Positions 41,280 to 50,466 are shown, counted from the first letter of the stretch. The stretch is DNA of 64,000 nucleotides from Bradyrhizobium septentrionale (GCF_011516645.4 NZ_CP088285.1:7458501-7522500), one strand, 5' to 3'. Translations and numbers: made by a program. The notes: generated by a model from the letters alone, not told the origin.

Positions 41280-41489
41280 AGCGATTGCCCAAGCCGCCGG
41301 CGAGCTCGCCGGAGCGTCCGCGAGCTCGTCGCGAGCGCCGCAGCGACGCCGCGCGTCAGCCGGTGCTGGCTCGAGGTCGGTCGCGCCGAGCCGCGGCCGA
41401 GGGAGACCGTCGCGGCCTTCCTGCGGCGTACAGGCTGGGCAACGCGCGATCGGGCTTTCGGCTGGCAGTTCAAGAAAGGCCTGCCGACC

Positions 41490-44400
41490 GTGCTCGAGAT
41501 CAACGGCGAAGCCGTGCTGCGCAGGGATTGGCAGTCGCGCCGCATCGGGCCGGCCGATGCGGTTCGCTTCATGTCCTATCCGCTCGGCGGCGGCCAGGGC
41601 GGCAATACGGCCAAACAGATCATCGGCCTGGTCGCGTTGGTCGCGGTCTCGGCCTTCGCCATTTGGGCCGGCCCTGCGCTGTTTGGCGCCGGTACGTTTG
41701 GCGCGCTCGCGACGACCGCGGGGATCGGCATCGGCGGCTCGCTGCTCGTCAACGCCCTCGTGGCGCCAAAGGCCGGCGCGACCAATACGCCGAGCGCAAC
41801 GCAGGACCAGATTTACTCGGTCGCAGCGCAGGGCAACGTCGCCAAGCTCGGCCAGCCTTTGCCGGTCTGGTATGGGCGCGTCAAGGACTATCCGGATTTC
41901 GCCGCGACGCCCTGGGGCGAGTTCATTGCCAACGATCAATACCTCAACGTCCTGCTGTCGCCGACGATGGGCAGCATGCAGTATGAGGCCGTCTATATCG
42001 ACGATACCGTTTTCTGGGACGCGACCAACGGGATCGCGGCAGCGTTCTCGGATGCGCAGATCGCCTTTTATGAGCCTGGCAGCGCGGTCGCCTTGTTTCC
42101 GACCAACGTCGACCAGTCCGCCGAGGTCAGCGGCCAGCAGCTGCCATCGGGGACGGGGACGTCAGGCGGACAATATGACGCCAACGGCCTGCCGTTCGGG
42201 GCCTCGGCGAGAACGCCTGGCGCCTGGATTGGACCATTCGCGGCAAACCCGGCCGGAACATTGGCGCAATCGCTGGCCGTCGATTTCGTCTTTGCGGCCG
42301 GCTGCTACACGGTCAACGGCCAGGATGGCTCTATCGGTTATTCTAACGTCGGCCTGACCGCAGAATATGCGACCTGCGACAACGCCGGCGCGCAAACCGG
42401 ACCGTTCAACCCGCTGTTTTCGATCGTGCGGCAGTATGCATCGCAGGCGCCGGCCCGCGACAGCGTCAAGGTCGACGTCGCACCTGGCCGTTATCTTGTC
42501 CGCTTTCGCCGCGAGGACGCCGAGCTGTCCGGGACCGCGGGCAGTAATTCCGTGCTCTGGGCCGGCCTGCGCTCGTTCCTGAAAGGCAGCAATTCGTTTC
42601 CGGACGTCTCGACGATCGCGATCCGGTTGAAGGCGTCGCAGTCGACGCAGGGCGCCTATAAATTCGGCGTGCTGGGCACGCGCAAAGTGCCGGTTTGGAA
42701 TGGGGCGGCCTTCGTCACGCAGGCAACCCGTAACCCGGCTTGGGCCTTCCTCGACGCAGTCACCAGCGGTCAGTATGGATCTGGGCTGTCGATCGCCAAG
42801 GTCGACTTTAACGCCGTTGTGGCGCATGCGGCCGGCTGCGACGCGCGCGGCGACACATTCGACTATCGGTTTACGACGGCCGTCGCCGTGCCGGATGCGC
42901 TTAACAAGATCCTGGCGCCGTCTCGAGCGCAGCATTACTGGCTCGGCGATACTGTCTCGATCGTCCGCGACGAGTGGCGCGACGTGCCAACCATGCTGAT
43001 GACCGATCGCGAGATCGTGCGGGATTCGATGCAGGTCAGTTTCACCATGCTCGGCGAGGAAGATCCCGACGCCGTCGTGGTTGAGTATGTCGACGAGAGC
43101 ACCTGGCGCCCGGCGCAGGTGCAATATCCGCCTGACAGCGACGCGTTTACGTCGGTCAATGCCGAGACCAAGCGCGTCGACGGCATCGTCAACCGTGACC
43201 AGGCATTCCGGGAGTGCGCATTCTATTATCTGCAATCGATCTATCGGCGGGAAAACGTCGCGCTCGGCTCGGAATATGAGGGCAGGGCGATCACGCGCGG
43301 ATCTGTGGTCAGGGTTCAGTCCGATCTGCCGGAGAGCTATGGATACGGCGGCGCCGTCGTCAGCGCCGCCGGCGCGACGCTGACGCTCAATCCGGCGCCG
43401 GTCTGGGACAGCGGGCCGTTCTATATCCGGTTGCGGAAACCGAACGGGAAATTCTTTGGCCCTGTGCTTTGCAGCCGCGGCGTCGACGCGGGGCATGCCG
43501 TCCTCGACGCCGCCAGCCTAGCGGCGACCGAGGCAGCGCAAGCGACGACGCTGACGGCCGTCCTGGCCCGCGAGGATGGTGCGGAATATCCGTCATTTGA
43601 CCTCGGCACGGGTGCAAGCCAATCGCGGCTGTGCGTTGTCCTCGACGGCTCGCCGAACGGCGACCAGTTCACGCTCAACATGGTGGTTGATGACGAGCGG
43701 GTTCACGCGACGGATCTCGGCAACCCGCCGGTGCTGCCGAGCGCGCAGTATCCGTCAAACGACAAGGTCCCGCTGGTCTTTGGGCTCAATGCCTACATCA
43801 GCCAGGGCACGGCCGAGCCGCGGCTGTTCGCCAGCTGGTTTCCGACCGCCGGCGCGCTCTACTACGTCGCCGGCGTCTCCTATGACGAGGGCAAGAATTG
43901 GACGCAGGTCTTTGAGGCTGCCGAAAACCAGTTCGATACGGTCGTCAGCCTGGCCGCGGTGAGGCTCCGCGTCCAGGCGGTCAATGCGACGATGCGCGGC
44001 GCGTATTCGACCGTCGACCTCGAGGCGCCGACCGTCAAGCTGTCGCCGGGCATGGTCACACTCGAGTCCTTCAATGCGGCCCTGAAAAATCAGGTCACGG
44101 CGGTCGCGGATCAAAATAACGACGAGATCAATGCGGCCCTGCAGCTGATCTCGTCGACCGCTGCCAACCAGGACGCCCGCAACTGGCTGGACAAAAAGTC
44201 GATCCGCTCGGAAATGTCATCCCGTGTCGGAGCCGCGTTCGCGCAGATCGCTGTCGTTCAGATGGTCGCCGTCGATGCGCAGCAGGCCGTCGCCGATCTC
44301 GATACGTCGGTTTCGGCTCAATTTGGTGACGTCAACGCTTCGATAGACGAGCACAGTACGGCGATCGCTAGGATCGACGGCTATGCCGCCGCGGCGTGGT

Positions 44401-44753
44401 CGCTAACCCTCAACGTGAACGGCTACATTTCCGGAATTCAATTGGTCAATGGCGGATCTGGCGTCTCGGCCTTCACGGTCGTCGCCGACAAGTTCCAGAT
44501 CCAGCTGCCGGGCTACAACGGGAATGCACCAAAGGCTGTTTTTACGGTTGGCACGATCAACGGCGTCGCCTCGATCGGCATCACGGCGAATATGTATCTC
44601 GACGGCGTGCTGACGGCACGAATGATGAACGTCGGCACATTGAGCGCGATCACGGCAAACGTTGGCACGCTGACGGCAGGCACCATTCAGAGTACGTCGG
44701 GCCTGATGGTCATCAATCTGACGGCCGGCACCATCACGATCTCAGACTCGTGA
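41490..44753 (+). CDS. Tail tip / host specificity protein J
   Basis: 1087 aa from GTG. It has tail-tip features (FMSYPLGGGQGGNTAKQIIG, WYGRVKDYPDFAATPWGEFI) followed by a long beta-rich central region and a C-terminal DUF1983-like segment. Sequence that looks like its natural N-terminus (LEVGRAEPRPRETVAAFL, then RRTGWATRDRAFGWQFKKGL) lies in the same frame upstream to about 41360, but no start codon occurs there and an in-frame TGA is at 41277. Either a frameshift near 41330-41345 joins it to the ATG at 41263, or a rare start is used. It is the main host-range protein. Confidence 0.85.
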   Translation: MLEINGEAVLRRDWQSRRIGPADAVRFMSYPLGGGQGGNTAKQIIGLVALVAVSAFAIWAGPALFGAGTFGALATTAGIGIGGSLLVNALVAPKAGATNTPSATQDQIYSVAAQGNVAKLGQPLPVWYGRVKDYPDFAATPWGEFIANDQYLNVLLSPTMGSMQYEAVYIDDTVFWDATNGIAAAFSDAQIAFYEPGSAVALFPTNVDQSAEVSGQQLPSGTGTSGGQYDANGLPFGASARTPGAWIGPFAANPAGTLAQSLAVDFVFAAGCYTVNGQDGSIGYSNVGLTAEYATCDNAGAQTGPFNPLFSIVRQYASQAPARDSVKVDVAPGRYLVRFRREDAELSGTAGSNSVLWAGLRSFLKGSNSFPDVSTIAIRLKASQSTQGAYKFGVLGTRKVPVWNGAAFVTQATRNPAWAFLDAVTSGQYGSGLSIAKVDFNAVVAHAAGCDARGDTFDYRFTTAVAVPDALNKILAPSRAQHYWLGDTVSIVRDEWRDVPTMLMTDREIVRDSMQVSFTMLGEEDPDAVVVEYVDESTWRPAQVQYPPDSDAFTSVNAETKRVDGIVNRDQAFRECAFYYLQSIYRRENVALGSEYEGRAITRGSVVRVQSDLPESYGYGGAVVSAAGATLTLNPAPVWDSGPFYIRLRKPNGKFFGPVLCSRGVDAGHAVLDAASLAATEAAQATTLTAVLAREDGAEYPSFDLGTGASQSRLCVVLDGSPNGDQFTLNMVVDDERVHATDLGNPPVLPSAQYPSNDKVPLVFGLNAYISQGTAEPRLFASWFPTAGALYYVAGVSYDEGKNWTQVFEAAENQFDTVVSLAAVRLRVQAVNATMRGAYSTVDLEAPTVKLSPGMVTLESFNAALKNQVTAVADQNNDEINAALQLISSTAANQDARNWLDKKSIRSEMSSRVGAAFAQIAVVQMVAVDAQQAVADLDTSVSAQFGDVNASIDEHSTAIARIDGYAAAAWSLTLNVNGYISGIQLVNGGSGVSAFTVVADKFQIQLPGYNGNAPKAVFTVGTINGVASIGITANMYLDGVLTARMMNVGTLSAITANVGTLTAGTIQSTSGLMVINLTAGTITISDS

Positions 44754-45181
44754 CCAAGCGCATCTATATCGCCGCGGATCGCGTCACGGTCTCAAAGCCG
44801 GGCTATGACGCAGAGAATCCGCCGGCCGTCGACTACAAATACTTGTCGCTGGATTCGCGTTTGAACCAGGGGCGGCCGCTCGAGATCGGGCTGTTTCCGA
44901 GCAATGTGTTCGGCGGCGGCAAGGTGTTTTACTCGACGACCTATCCGCATCCGCCGGCGATCGACATCGTCGCCTATAACATCCCGCCCGCTGGCGTTGC
45001 CACGTACTCAAAAGCGATGGTTTGCCGCGACGCGAATTCGAGCATCGCTTATCAGCGGTCGAGCTGGGTGCCGATCCTCTATCGGGATGGTTTTCAAATC
45101 TCCGACGATTTCCAGTTTCGACACTCGCGGATCTGGGGCCTGACGCTCAACCTCTATTACATCGCGTGGCAGGTCTGGTGA
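44750..45181 (+). CDS. Tail-tip-associated protein, paralogue 1
   Basis: 143 aa from GTG (GTGA overlap with J). Begins MTKRIYIAADRVTVSKPGYD and contains KYLSLDSRLNQGRPLEIGLF, a pattern shared in weaker form by the next two genes (xxPGxDV...LDSR...GxL). Predicted beta-sandwich. Probable receptor-binding or baseplate-associated accessory protein. Confidence 0.6.
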   Translation: MTKRIYIAADRVTVSKPGYDAENPPAVDYKYLSLDSRLNQGRPLEIGLFPSNVFGGGKVFYSTTYPHPPAIDIVAYNIPPAGVATYSKAMVCRDANSSIAYQRSSWVPILYRDGFQISDDFQFRHSRIWGLTLNLYYIAWQVW

Positions 45182-45182
45182 G

Positions 45183-45620
45183 ATGACCCGGCGCTTTCAC
45201 GCGGGCTACAACTCGTTTCTTGGTGCCTATGGGGTGTGGCTGTCGCGGCCAGGTGTCGACGTGCTGGCGACCTCGAGCAACGCGGATTTTTTGCTGCGGT
45301 CGGAAACTAAGAATGACCAGGTTGTCATGTCGGGATCGATCTATCTGCCGATTGGCAGCGGCGACCAGAACATCCCTTATCCGGCGACGTTCACCAAAAC
45401 GCCCTATGTCTGGTTCGAGGCCTATATCGACAGCGGCGTCGTCGCGTACCCCTACAATCAGGGCATGGCCGCGCGCGAGATCACGATCGGCGGCATCCTG
45501 ACCTATGAGGTCGGGATTGGCCTGACGTTCTGGAACAACAAGATCACGCTCAATAACCAGAACGAGGATTACAATTTTTACGTGGACTACATGATCTTTC
45601 ATCGGAGCCTTGGTCTCTGA
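45183..45620 (+). CDS. Tail-tip-associated protein, paralogue 2
   Basis: 145 aa. Sequence FHAGYNSFLGAYGVWLSRPG, DVLATSSNADFLLRSE, then VVMSGSIYLPIGSGDQNIP follows the same layout as its neighbours. Aromatic and Asn-rich at the C-terminus (NQNEDYNFYVDYMIFH). Starts 1 bp after the previous stop and overlaps the next by one base. Confidence 0.6.
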   Translation: MTRRFHAGYNSFLGAYGVWLSRPGVDVLATSSNADFLLRSETKNDQVVMSGSIYLPIGSGDQNIPYPATFTKTPYVWFEAYIDSGVVAYPYNQGMAAREITIGGILTYEVGIGLTFWNNKITLNNQNEDYNFYVDYMIFHRSLGL

Positions 45621-46024
45621 TGGTCAACCGTGTGTTGTTCCAGGCGGGCGCCGGCGCGGCGATGAGCGTCAGTCTGCCGGGCGTCGACGTGACCGCGGCA
45701 AACATCGACCAAATGGTTTTTGATTCACGCTGGTCGGGACATCAGTTCTACGCGTCGGGGACGCTCGACAGCTCGAATGATTCCGTCGCGACGTTTGTCT
45801 TTCCGGCGGCGCTCGACGCAGTGCCGTTCCTGGCGGGCTACACGGACACAAACATCACGCTTAGCCCTGGGACGCAGTACCTCGGCTTTACCAATTTCCG
45901 GGGCAACAGCTCGGACTATTGGGTTTATGCGCAGGTCACGACGACGTCGCTGCAGTTCCGGTTCAAATTCGGCAACGCGGTCGGTCGCCTGTACTACGCG
46001 CTTTTCAGGAGGATCGCAGGATGA
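45620..46024 (+). CDS. Tail-tip-associated protein, paralogue 3
   Basis: 134 aa. RVLFQAGAGAAMSVSLPGVD, then QMVFDSRWSGHQFYASGTLD, echoes the two upstream genes. Beta-rich. Overlaps the downstream gene by ATGA. Together the three look like duplicated and diverged receptor-binding modules. Confidence 0.6.
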   Translation: MVNRVLFQAGAGAAMSVSLPGVDVTAANIDQMVFDSRWSGHQFYASGTLDSSNDSVATFVFPAALDAVPFLAGYTDTNITLSPGTQYLGFTNFRGNSSDYWVYAQVTTTSLQFRFKFGNAVGRLYYALFRRIAG

Positions 46025-46575
46025 CGGGGGTAACGCTTGATGCGGCGTGGGCCGTCGCCGGGTATATCCCGGCCGGCGGTGACGCGCAGGCGCCCATGGT
46101 CGGCGCTGAGCCGGCCGCAATCGAGGAGCCGGCAGCCGCCAGCAAGCCGAAAGTGATCGTCAGGCATGACGACAACGGCGTGATTACAGCCGTCACGCTG
46201 CAAGTCGAGATGGGCATCGACGCGCTCTCCGAGCGATATGCGGAGATGGGCATCCCGCACATTCTCTATGACGGCGAGGTCGATATCGCTGACGCCTGGG
46301 TGAAGGACGGCCAGGTGGTGCCGAAACTCGACGTCGAGATCTCCGGCGAGGCGCGGCAGGTCAAGGCGGACGGCGAGGATCTCCTCGAGCTCACGGTTTC
46401 GCCGGCGGAGTTCGATGCGACCGTCGCGCTCGACGGCGCGATGGTGCATTTCGAGCATGTGACTGATGGAAAGCTCGAGTTCTCGGTCGATCATCCGGGC
46501 AGCTACGCGATTTTCGTCGTGCCGGCGCATCCCTATCGCGTCAAGCGGCTGGACGTCGAGGCGATCGCGCCATGA
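46021..46575 (+). CDS. Tail-region protein, unknown
   Basis: 184 aa (MTGVTLDAAWAVAGYIPAGG). Acidic; a central region HILYDGEVDIADAWVKDGQV and ELTVSPAEFDATVALDGAMV suggests beta structure. No signature found. Coupled to neighbours by overlapping start/stop codons, so it belongs to the tail operon. Possible tail fibre connector. Confidence 0.5.
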   Translation: MTGVTLDAAWAVAGYIPAGGDAQAPMVGAEPAAIEEPAAASKPKVIVRHDDNGVITAVTLQVEMGIDALSERYAEMGIPHILYDGEVDIADAWVKDGQVVPKLDVEISGEARQVKADGEDLLELTVSPAEFDATVALDGAMVHFEHVTDGKLEFSVDHPGSYAIFVVPAHPYRVKRLDVEAIAP

Positions 46576-46943
46576 AGGTCAGTGTAATCGAGGTCAAGCG
46601 GAAGCGCGTCGAGGCGATCGTCAATCAGCGTTACATGGCTGACGGCCACGACATCGCTCATGATCGAAAGCGGACGCTGGCAGCTGCCGTTGCTGCAGGC
46701 GCCGAGCCATCGGCCGAATTTGCCGAGGCCGCGGCTGTCGAGGGTGTCACGCCGCAAGCGCTCGCGCAGACGATCCTGGCGAAGCCGGACGAGCTGATGA
46801 CCAAAGAAAACAAGCGTCGATCGATGGTCGTTCGGACGCGCGCGGCAAAGACCGTCGCCGAGCTCGAGGCGATCCAGGCCGAGGCCGACGCGACCGCGGC
46901 GCCGCCGCTGACGTCGCGCATCTTTTTGCAGGAAGGACGGTAA
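46572..46943 (+). CDS. Tail-region protein, unknown
   Basis: 123 aa, basic and helical (VIEVKRKRVEAIVNQRYMAD, then PDELMTKENKRRSMVVRTRA). ATGA overlap with the gene before, 4 bp before the fibre gene. Probable assembly or fibre chaperone; not recognised. Confidence 0.5.
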   Translation: MKVSVIEVKRKRVEAIVNQRYMADGHDIAHDRKRTLAAAVAAGAEPSAEFAEAAAVEGVTPQALAQTILAKPDELMTKENKRRSMVVRTRAAKTVAELEAIQAEADATAAPPLTSRIFLQEGR

Positions 46944-46947
46944 CCAC

Positions 46948-48879
46948 ATGACTGCGCTCGCGAGCTATTCGACCGGAACGATCTCAATCGCGGCGAACGG
47001 AACGGCCGTCACGGGAGTCGGGACGATCTGGTCCGGGACCAATGTCCGGCCTGGCGACATCCTGCAGGTCGGCAATCTTCAGACGATCATCTCTGACGTT
47101 ACCGACCCGACGCATCTCGTCATTCCGCCTTGGGGCGGCGGCGCGCAGGCCGGCGTCGCCTATGTCGTTTGGAAAGTATCGCCGCAGCGCATCGCCGGCG
47201 CGCAGGCGATGGCGGACGTTTCGACGCTGGTCGCGGCGCTGAATACGACGGGCTTCTTTTGGTTCGTTGATGCGTCGCTCGCCGCGCCTGATTCGTCGCT
47301 CGGTTCAGATGGTCAGTTCGCACTGCAGCCGGCCACGGGAAAAATGTGGGTTCATGCCGCCGGCGTTTGGTTCTATCTCGGGATTTATCGAGGGCTTGGC
47401 GTTCCGGCGCCCTATGACAACGCGAAAACCTACAACCTGATGGACGTCGCCACGATCAGCGGCTCGTCCTACGTCTGGATCAACCTCACGCCGGGATCGG
47501 GCCTCGCGCCGCCCAACGCGATCTATTGGGCGCTGCTCGCCAGCAAGGGCGACCAGGGACCGCAGGGCATTCAGGGGGCGGGCTACGGCGGAACATCGAT
47601 GACGTCGCTCACGATCGGCACGGGCGCGCAAGCGTTCACGACGCAGGCCGGCTTGGCTTACCAAAACGGCGCGCGTGTTCGTGCGAGCTCGACGGCCAAT
47701 CCGTCGAATTGGATGGAGGGCCTCGCGACCTATGCCGGCACGACGCTGACGATCACAGTCGACAAGACCAACGGCGCCGGCACGATCGCGAGCTGGAATT
47801 TCAACATCGTCGGCCAGCCTGGCGCCGGCGATCTGAGCTCGGCGAACAATCTCTCCGACGTGGCAAGCCCTGCGACGGCGCGCCTCAATCTCGGCATCCG
47901 CCAGGTGATCGATTTGAGCGGTCCAGGCTGGGACTTCAACGCCGTTGCGAATACCGGCAGCTATCAGGTCAGCAACACGACAAACACAAACGCGCCGTTC
48001 GCTGGCGCGCTGTGGTACCTCGAAGTGCTGGCCTATAGTCTCGCAGGTTATGTCGAGCAGCGCGCAGTTGTCCTCAACGGCACGCCTACCAATACGCAAA
48101 CCTATTTCAGGGTGCAGCAGGCCGGCACGTGGTATCCGTGGCGCCTGTTGCTTGCACATGACGACAACCTGGCCGCTCTGGCGAACAAGGCTACCGCCAG
48201 GACAAACCTCGGCGCGGTCGGCCGGCTCAACCTGCTGCGGTTCACGGCGTCAGGCACATACAATCCGTCCGCGAATATCATCGGTGCACTGGTTGAAGCG
48301 CTCGGCGGGGGCGGCGCCGGCGGCGGCGTTTCGCCGAATGCGTCTTATGTGCTCGCCGGGCCTGGCGGCGGCGCCGGCGGAAGGTCGCTCCGATGGCTGA
48401 CAGCCGCGCAGCTCGGCGCCGCGCAGACGGTTGCGATCGGCGCCGGCGGAGCGGGCAACTCCGCCGGCGCCGGCGGCACGGGTTCGCCGACGAGCCTAGG
48501 ATCGCTCGTCGTCGCTGCCGGCGGTCTCGGAGGCGGCGCCATGTCGACCGGCTCGGTTGGCGCGCCAGGTGGCGGCGGCACCATCACGACAGGCGATTAT
48601 GGCTTTACGGGAAACACGGGAGACAACGGCCACTATCAGCAGATGGCCTCGACGACAAACATCATCGTCGGCAAGGGCAAGGGTGCTGATAGCCCGTATG
48701 GCAGCGGCGGCGTCGGGATCATGGGCAACGCAACGGCCTATCAATCGAACGGGAACGCGGCAACCGGGTTCGGCGCCGGCGGCGGCGGCGGTCTCTCTAA
48801 CCAGTCGGCCGCGTCCAACATTGCCGGCGGCGCGGGCTCGTCCGGCTTAATCAACATCTGGGAGTTTCTCGCACAATGA
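46948..48879 (+). CDS. Tail fibre protein with glycine-rich C-terminus
   Basis: 643 aa. N-terminal region (residues 1-90) has the TISIAANGTAVTGVGTIWSG type of fibre/baseplate-binding repeat. A short collagen-like GDQGPQGIQG follows around 207-216. The last 220 residues are very Gly-rich (ALGGGGAGGGVSPNASYVLA, AGGLGGGAMSTGSVGAPGGG), a tip domain seen in phage fibres that bind glycans. The final residues WEFLAQ are typical of this group. Confidence 0.8.
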   Translation: MTALASYSTGTISIAANGTAVTGVGTIWSGTNVRPGDILQVGNLQTIISDVTDPTHLVIPPWGGGAQAGVAYVVWKVSPQRIAGAQAMADVSTLVAALNTTGFFWFVDASLAAPDSSLGSDGQFALQPATGKMWVHAAGVWFYLGIYRGLGVPAPYDNAKTYNLMDVATISGSSYVWINLTPGSGLAPPNAIYWALLASKGDQGPQGIQGAGYGGTSMTSLTIGTGAQAFTTQAGLAYQNGARVRASSTANPSNWMEGLATYAGTTLTITVDKTNGAGTIASWNFNIVGQPGAGDLSSANNLSDVASPATARLNLGIRQVIDLSGPGWDFNAVANTGSYQVSNTTNTNAPFAGALWYLEVLAYSLAGYVEQRAVVLNGTPTNTQTYFRVQQAGTWYPWRLLLAHDDNLAALANKATARTNLGAVGRLNLLRFTASGTYNPSANIIGALVEALGGGGAGGGVSPNASYVLAGPGGGAGGRSLRWLTAAQLGAAQTVAIGAGGAGNSAGAGGTGSPTSLGSLVVAAGGLGGGAMSTGSVGAPGGGGTITTGDYGFTGNTGDNGHYQQMASTTNIIVGKGKGADSPYGSGGVGIMGNATAYQSNGNAATGFGAGGGGGLSNQSAASNIAGGAGSSGLINIWEFLAQ

Positions 48880-49298
48880 TCGGTTACATTCTCGACGCGC
48901 AGGGAAGCATTGTCAGCGCGCTTGTGTTCGACGACGAGCCTGCGGAGTTCACGCCGCCAGACGGCCACACGCTCGTCATGGGCGGAGAGTACGCGATCGG
49001 CGGCACGCTGGTCGGCGGCGTGTACTCGCCGCCGGGGCCCCCGGCAGCTGATCCGCTGCCGCCTCCGCCTCCGCCGGATTCCTGCACGAAGCTCGGCCTG
49101 AAACGCGCCTTTGATGAGCTCGGCAATTGGGCCACGGTCAAGGCCGAGATCGCGGCGGATGCGGCCGTCCAGGAGGAATGGGATCTCGCGACCGAGATCC
49201 GGCGAGCTGATCCTCTGGTGCAGCACATGATCGCGGTCGTCGACCTCTCCGACGAGCAGGTCGACCAACTGCTGATTCGCGCGAACACGCTGGTCTAA
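48876..49298 (+). CDS. Tail fibre assembly-like protein
   Basis: 140 aa, ATGA overlap with the fibre gene. N-terminal beta domain (MIGYILDAQGSIVSALVFDD), a poly-Pro linker (PLPPPPPPDSC) and a C-terminal helical domain (SDEQVDQLLIRANTLV). The last 16 codons occur again, diverged, at 50419-50466 just before the endolysin gene, showing a rearrangement behind this gene. Confidence 0.6.
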   Translation: MIGYILDAQGSIVSALVFDDEPAEFTPPDGHTLVMGGEYAIGGTLVGGVYSPPGPPAADPLPPPPPPDSCTKLGLKRAFDELGNWATVKAEIAADAAVQEEWDLATEIRRADPLVQHMIAVVDLSDEQVDQLLIRANTLV

Positions 49299-49606
49299 CC
49301 GGGCGGCGTGCGGCCCCTGCGCGGATATCGACACGCGCCCGCAACCGAAGTCGGATTTCTTAGCGGGCATCGGCCTATCCAATGCTCCGTTCAGTCATGC
49401 TGCTGACGCAATCTCTGCGTTAGTTGGTGAGAACTAAGAACACTGTGCGAGGGGCCGCCCTGGTTCCCTCATCGGTTCCATCTCCACGATCGGCACGAAT
49501 CCGCAAAAAAATTGGCGCAAGTTCGAGAACGCCTCCGCGTTCGTTTGGCCATGTTTTGCGGCATCGGGAACCGAACAATCGAAAACAATCAGTCAAGGAG
49601 TTATGA
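49299..49606. other. Start of the RlpA cassette, no gene seen
   Basis: 308 bp. Low-GC patches (GCAAAAAAATTGGCGCAAG), no supported gene. Contains GAAGTCGGATTTCTTAGCGG, one of the degenerate AGTCGG/GCGG-type motifs that also appear in the other cassettes. It ends with AAGGAG, the ribosome site for the RlpA-like gene. Confidence 0.4.
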
Positions 49607-50098
49607 ATGCTGTTTCGCTCGAGCGCCGCAACTTGCGGCGCCGTAGTCGCGTTTGCCGTTTCCGTAACCGTTGCTCGAAGTGAAATCGAAGCAGTTCATT
49701 CTAGCGCCGTCGTCAATGATGCTTGTGGGGATGCGATCGTTGGCGCTGCATCAATGTACAACCCGTTCCGGCCCGGATCGCAGGAGGGCGGCCCGAACAC
49801 AGCCTCCGGCGAGCGCTATGATCCCTCCGTCTGGGCGGCTGCCATCAAGACGAGCTTGCGTCAGAAATTTGGTGGGGTCCAATATGGCGCGAGGCCGAAG
49901 TATGCCCTCGTTGAGGCTGTAGGCAAGAAGGTCATCGTCAAGATAAATGACGTGGGGCCACTAACGCCTGGTCGCGTCATTGACCTCAATGAGCAGACTA
50001 TGCGCTATTTCGATCCAAGCCTGCAGCTCGGGGTGATTCATGGCGTAACAGTTAGGCCGCTGTCCGGCGACTATTGGATCCCCGGACCGGTTGGCTGA
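49607..50098 (+). CDS. Cargo: RlpA-like secreted double-psi beta-barrel protein
   Basis: 163 aa. Signal peptide (MLFRSSAATCGAVVAFAVSV), then an RlpA-type DPBB domain: ASMYNPFRPGSQEGGPNTAS, GERYDP and VIVKINDVGPLTPGRVIDLN, with the catalytic-type Asp in the INDVGPL motif. RlpA proteins are septal lytic transglycosylases acting on denuded glycan strands. In this phage setting it may aid lysis or wall remodelling. Lies in the cassette between fibre and endolysin genes. Confidence 0.75.
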   Translation: MLFRSSAATCGAVVAFAVSVTVARSEIEAVHSSAVVNDACGDAIVGAASMYNPFRPGSQEGGPNTASGERYDPSVWAAAIKTSLRQKFGGVQYGARPKYALVEAVGKKVIVKINDVGPLTPGRVIDLNEQTMRYFDPSLQLGVIHGVTVRPLSGDYWIPGPVG

Positions 50099-50418
50099 AC
50101 ATCGCTCGCGAAAGAGGTATAGGTAGAGCACGGCCCCTCCTGGACGGTGGGAACGCCTCGATGGCCTGCTCGCTACTGCATCTTTGAGACGATGCTACTT
50201 TCGCGACAATGCGCCGGCCGAGGCGGGCGCAATTTTCGTTGCCATCAGCTCTGAATGTAGAGAACCAGTCCGAATGTCCCTCGTGCCCCTGAGCGGACAT
50301 CGGCGCATTGGCCACCGAAGTCGGCTTTTGACCGAAGTCGACCATCCGCTCCGTTGACCGGCGGACCCAGCTACTCAGATCAAGCGATCTACGGCCTGTT
50401 GCAGCGGGTGATCGCGGC
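50099..50418. other. Cassette end, no gene seen
   Basis: 320 bp of non-coding-looking sequence with degenerate repeats (CCAGTCCGAATGTCC, CTGAGCGGACATCGGCGC, CCGAAGTCGGC), similar to motifs in the other insertion cassettes. It runs into the relic gene end at 50419. Confidence 0.45.
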
Positions 50419-50466
50419 CCCTCCGACAGCGACCAATTGCTGATACGCGCAAACGCTCTGGTCTGA
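50419..50466 (+). pseudogene. Relic 3' end of a tail fibre assembly-like gene
   Basis: Sixteen codons ending in a stop: PSDSDQLLIRANALV. They align with the end of the gene at 48876-49298 (SDEQVDQLLIRANTLV), and the bases after both stops also match (CCGGGC-GCG). The relic lies 39 bp before the endolysin start, where the intact gene presumably once ended. Confidence 0.7.

Noticed and set aside
41231..41986. 251-codon plus frame starting before J
   Set aside because: After about 30 codons it becomes Arg-rich shadow of the J frame; only its first codons may matter for a frameshift at the J start.
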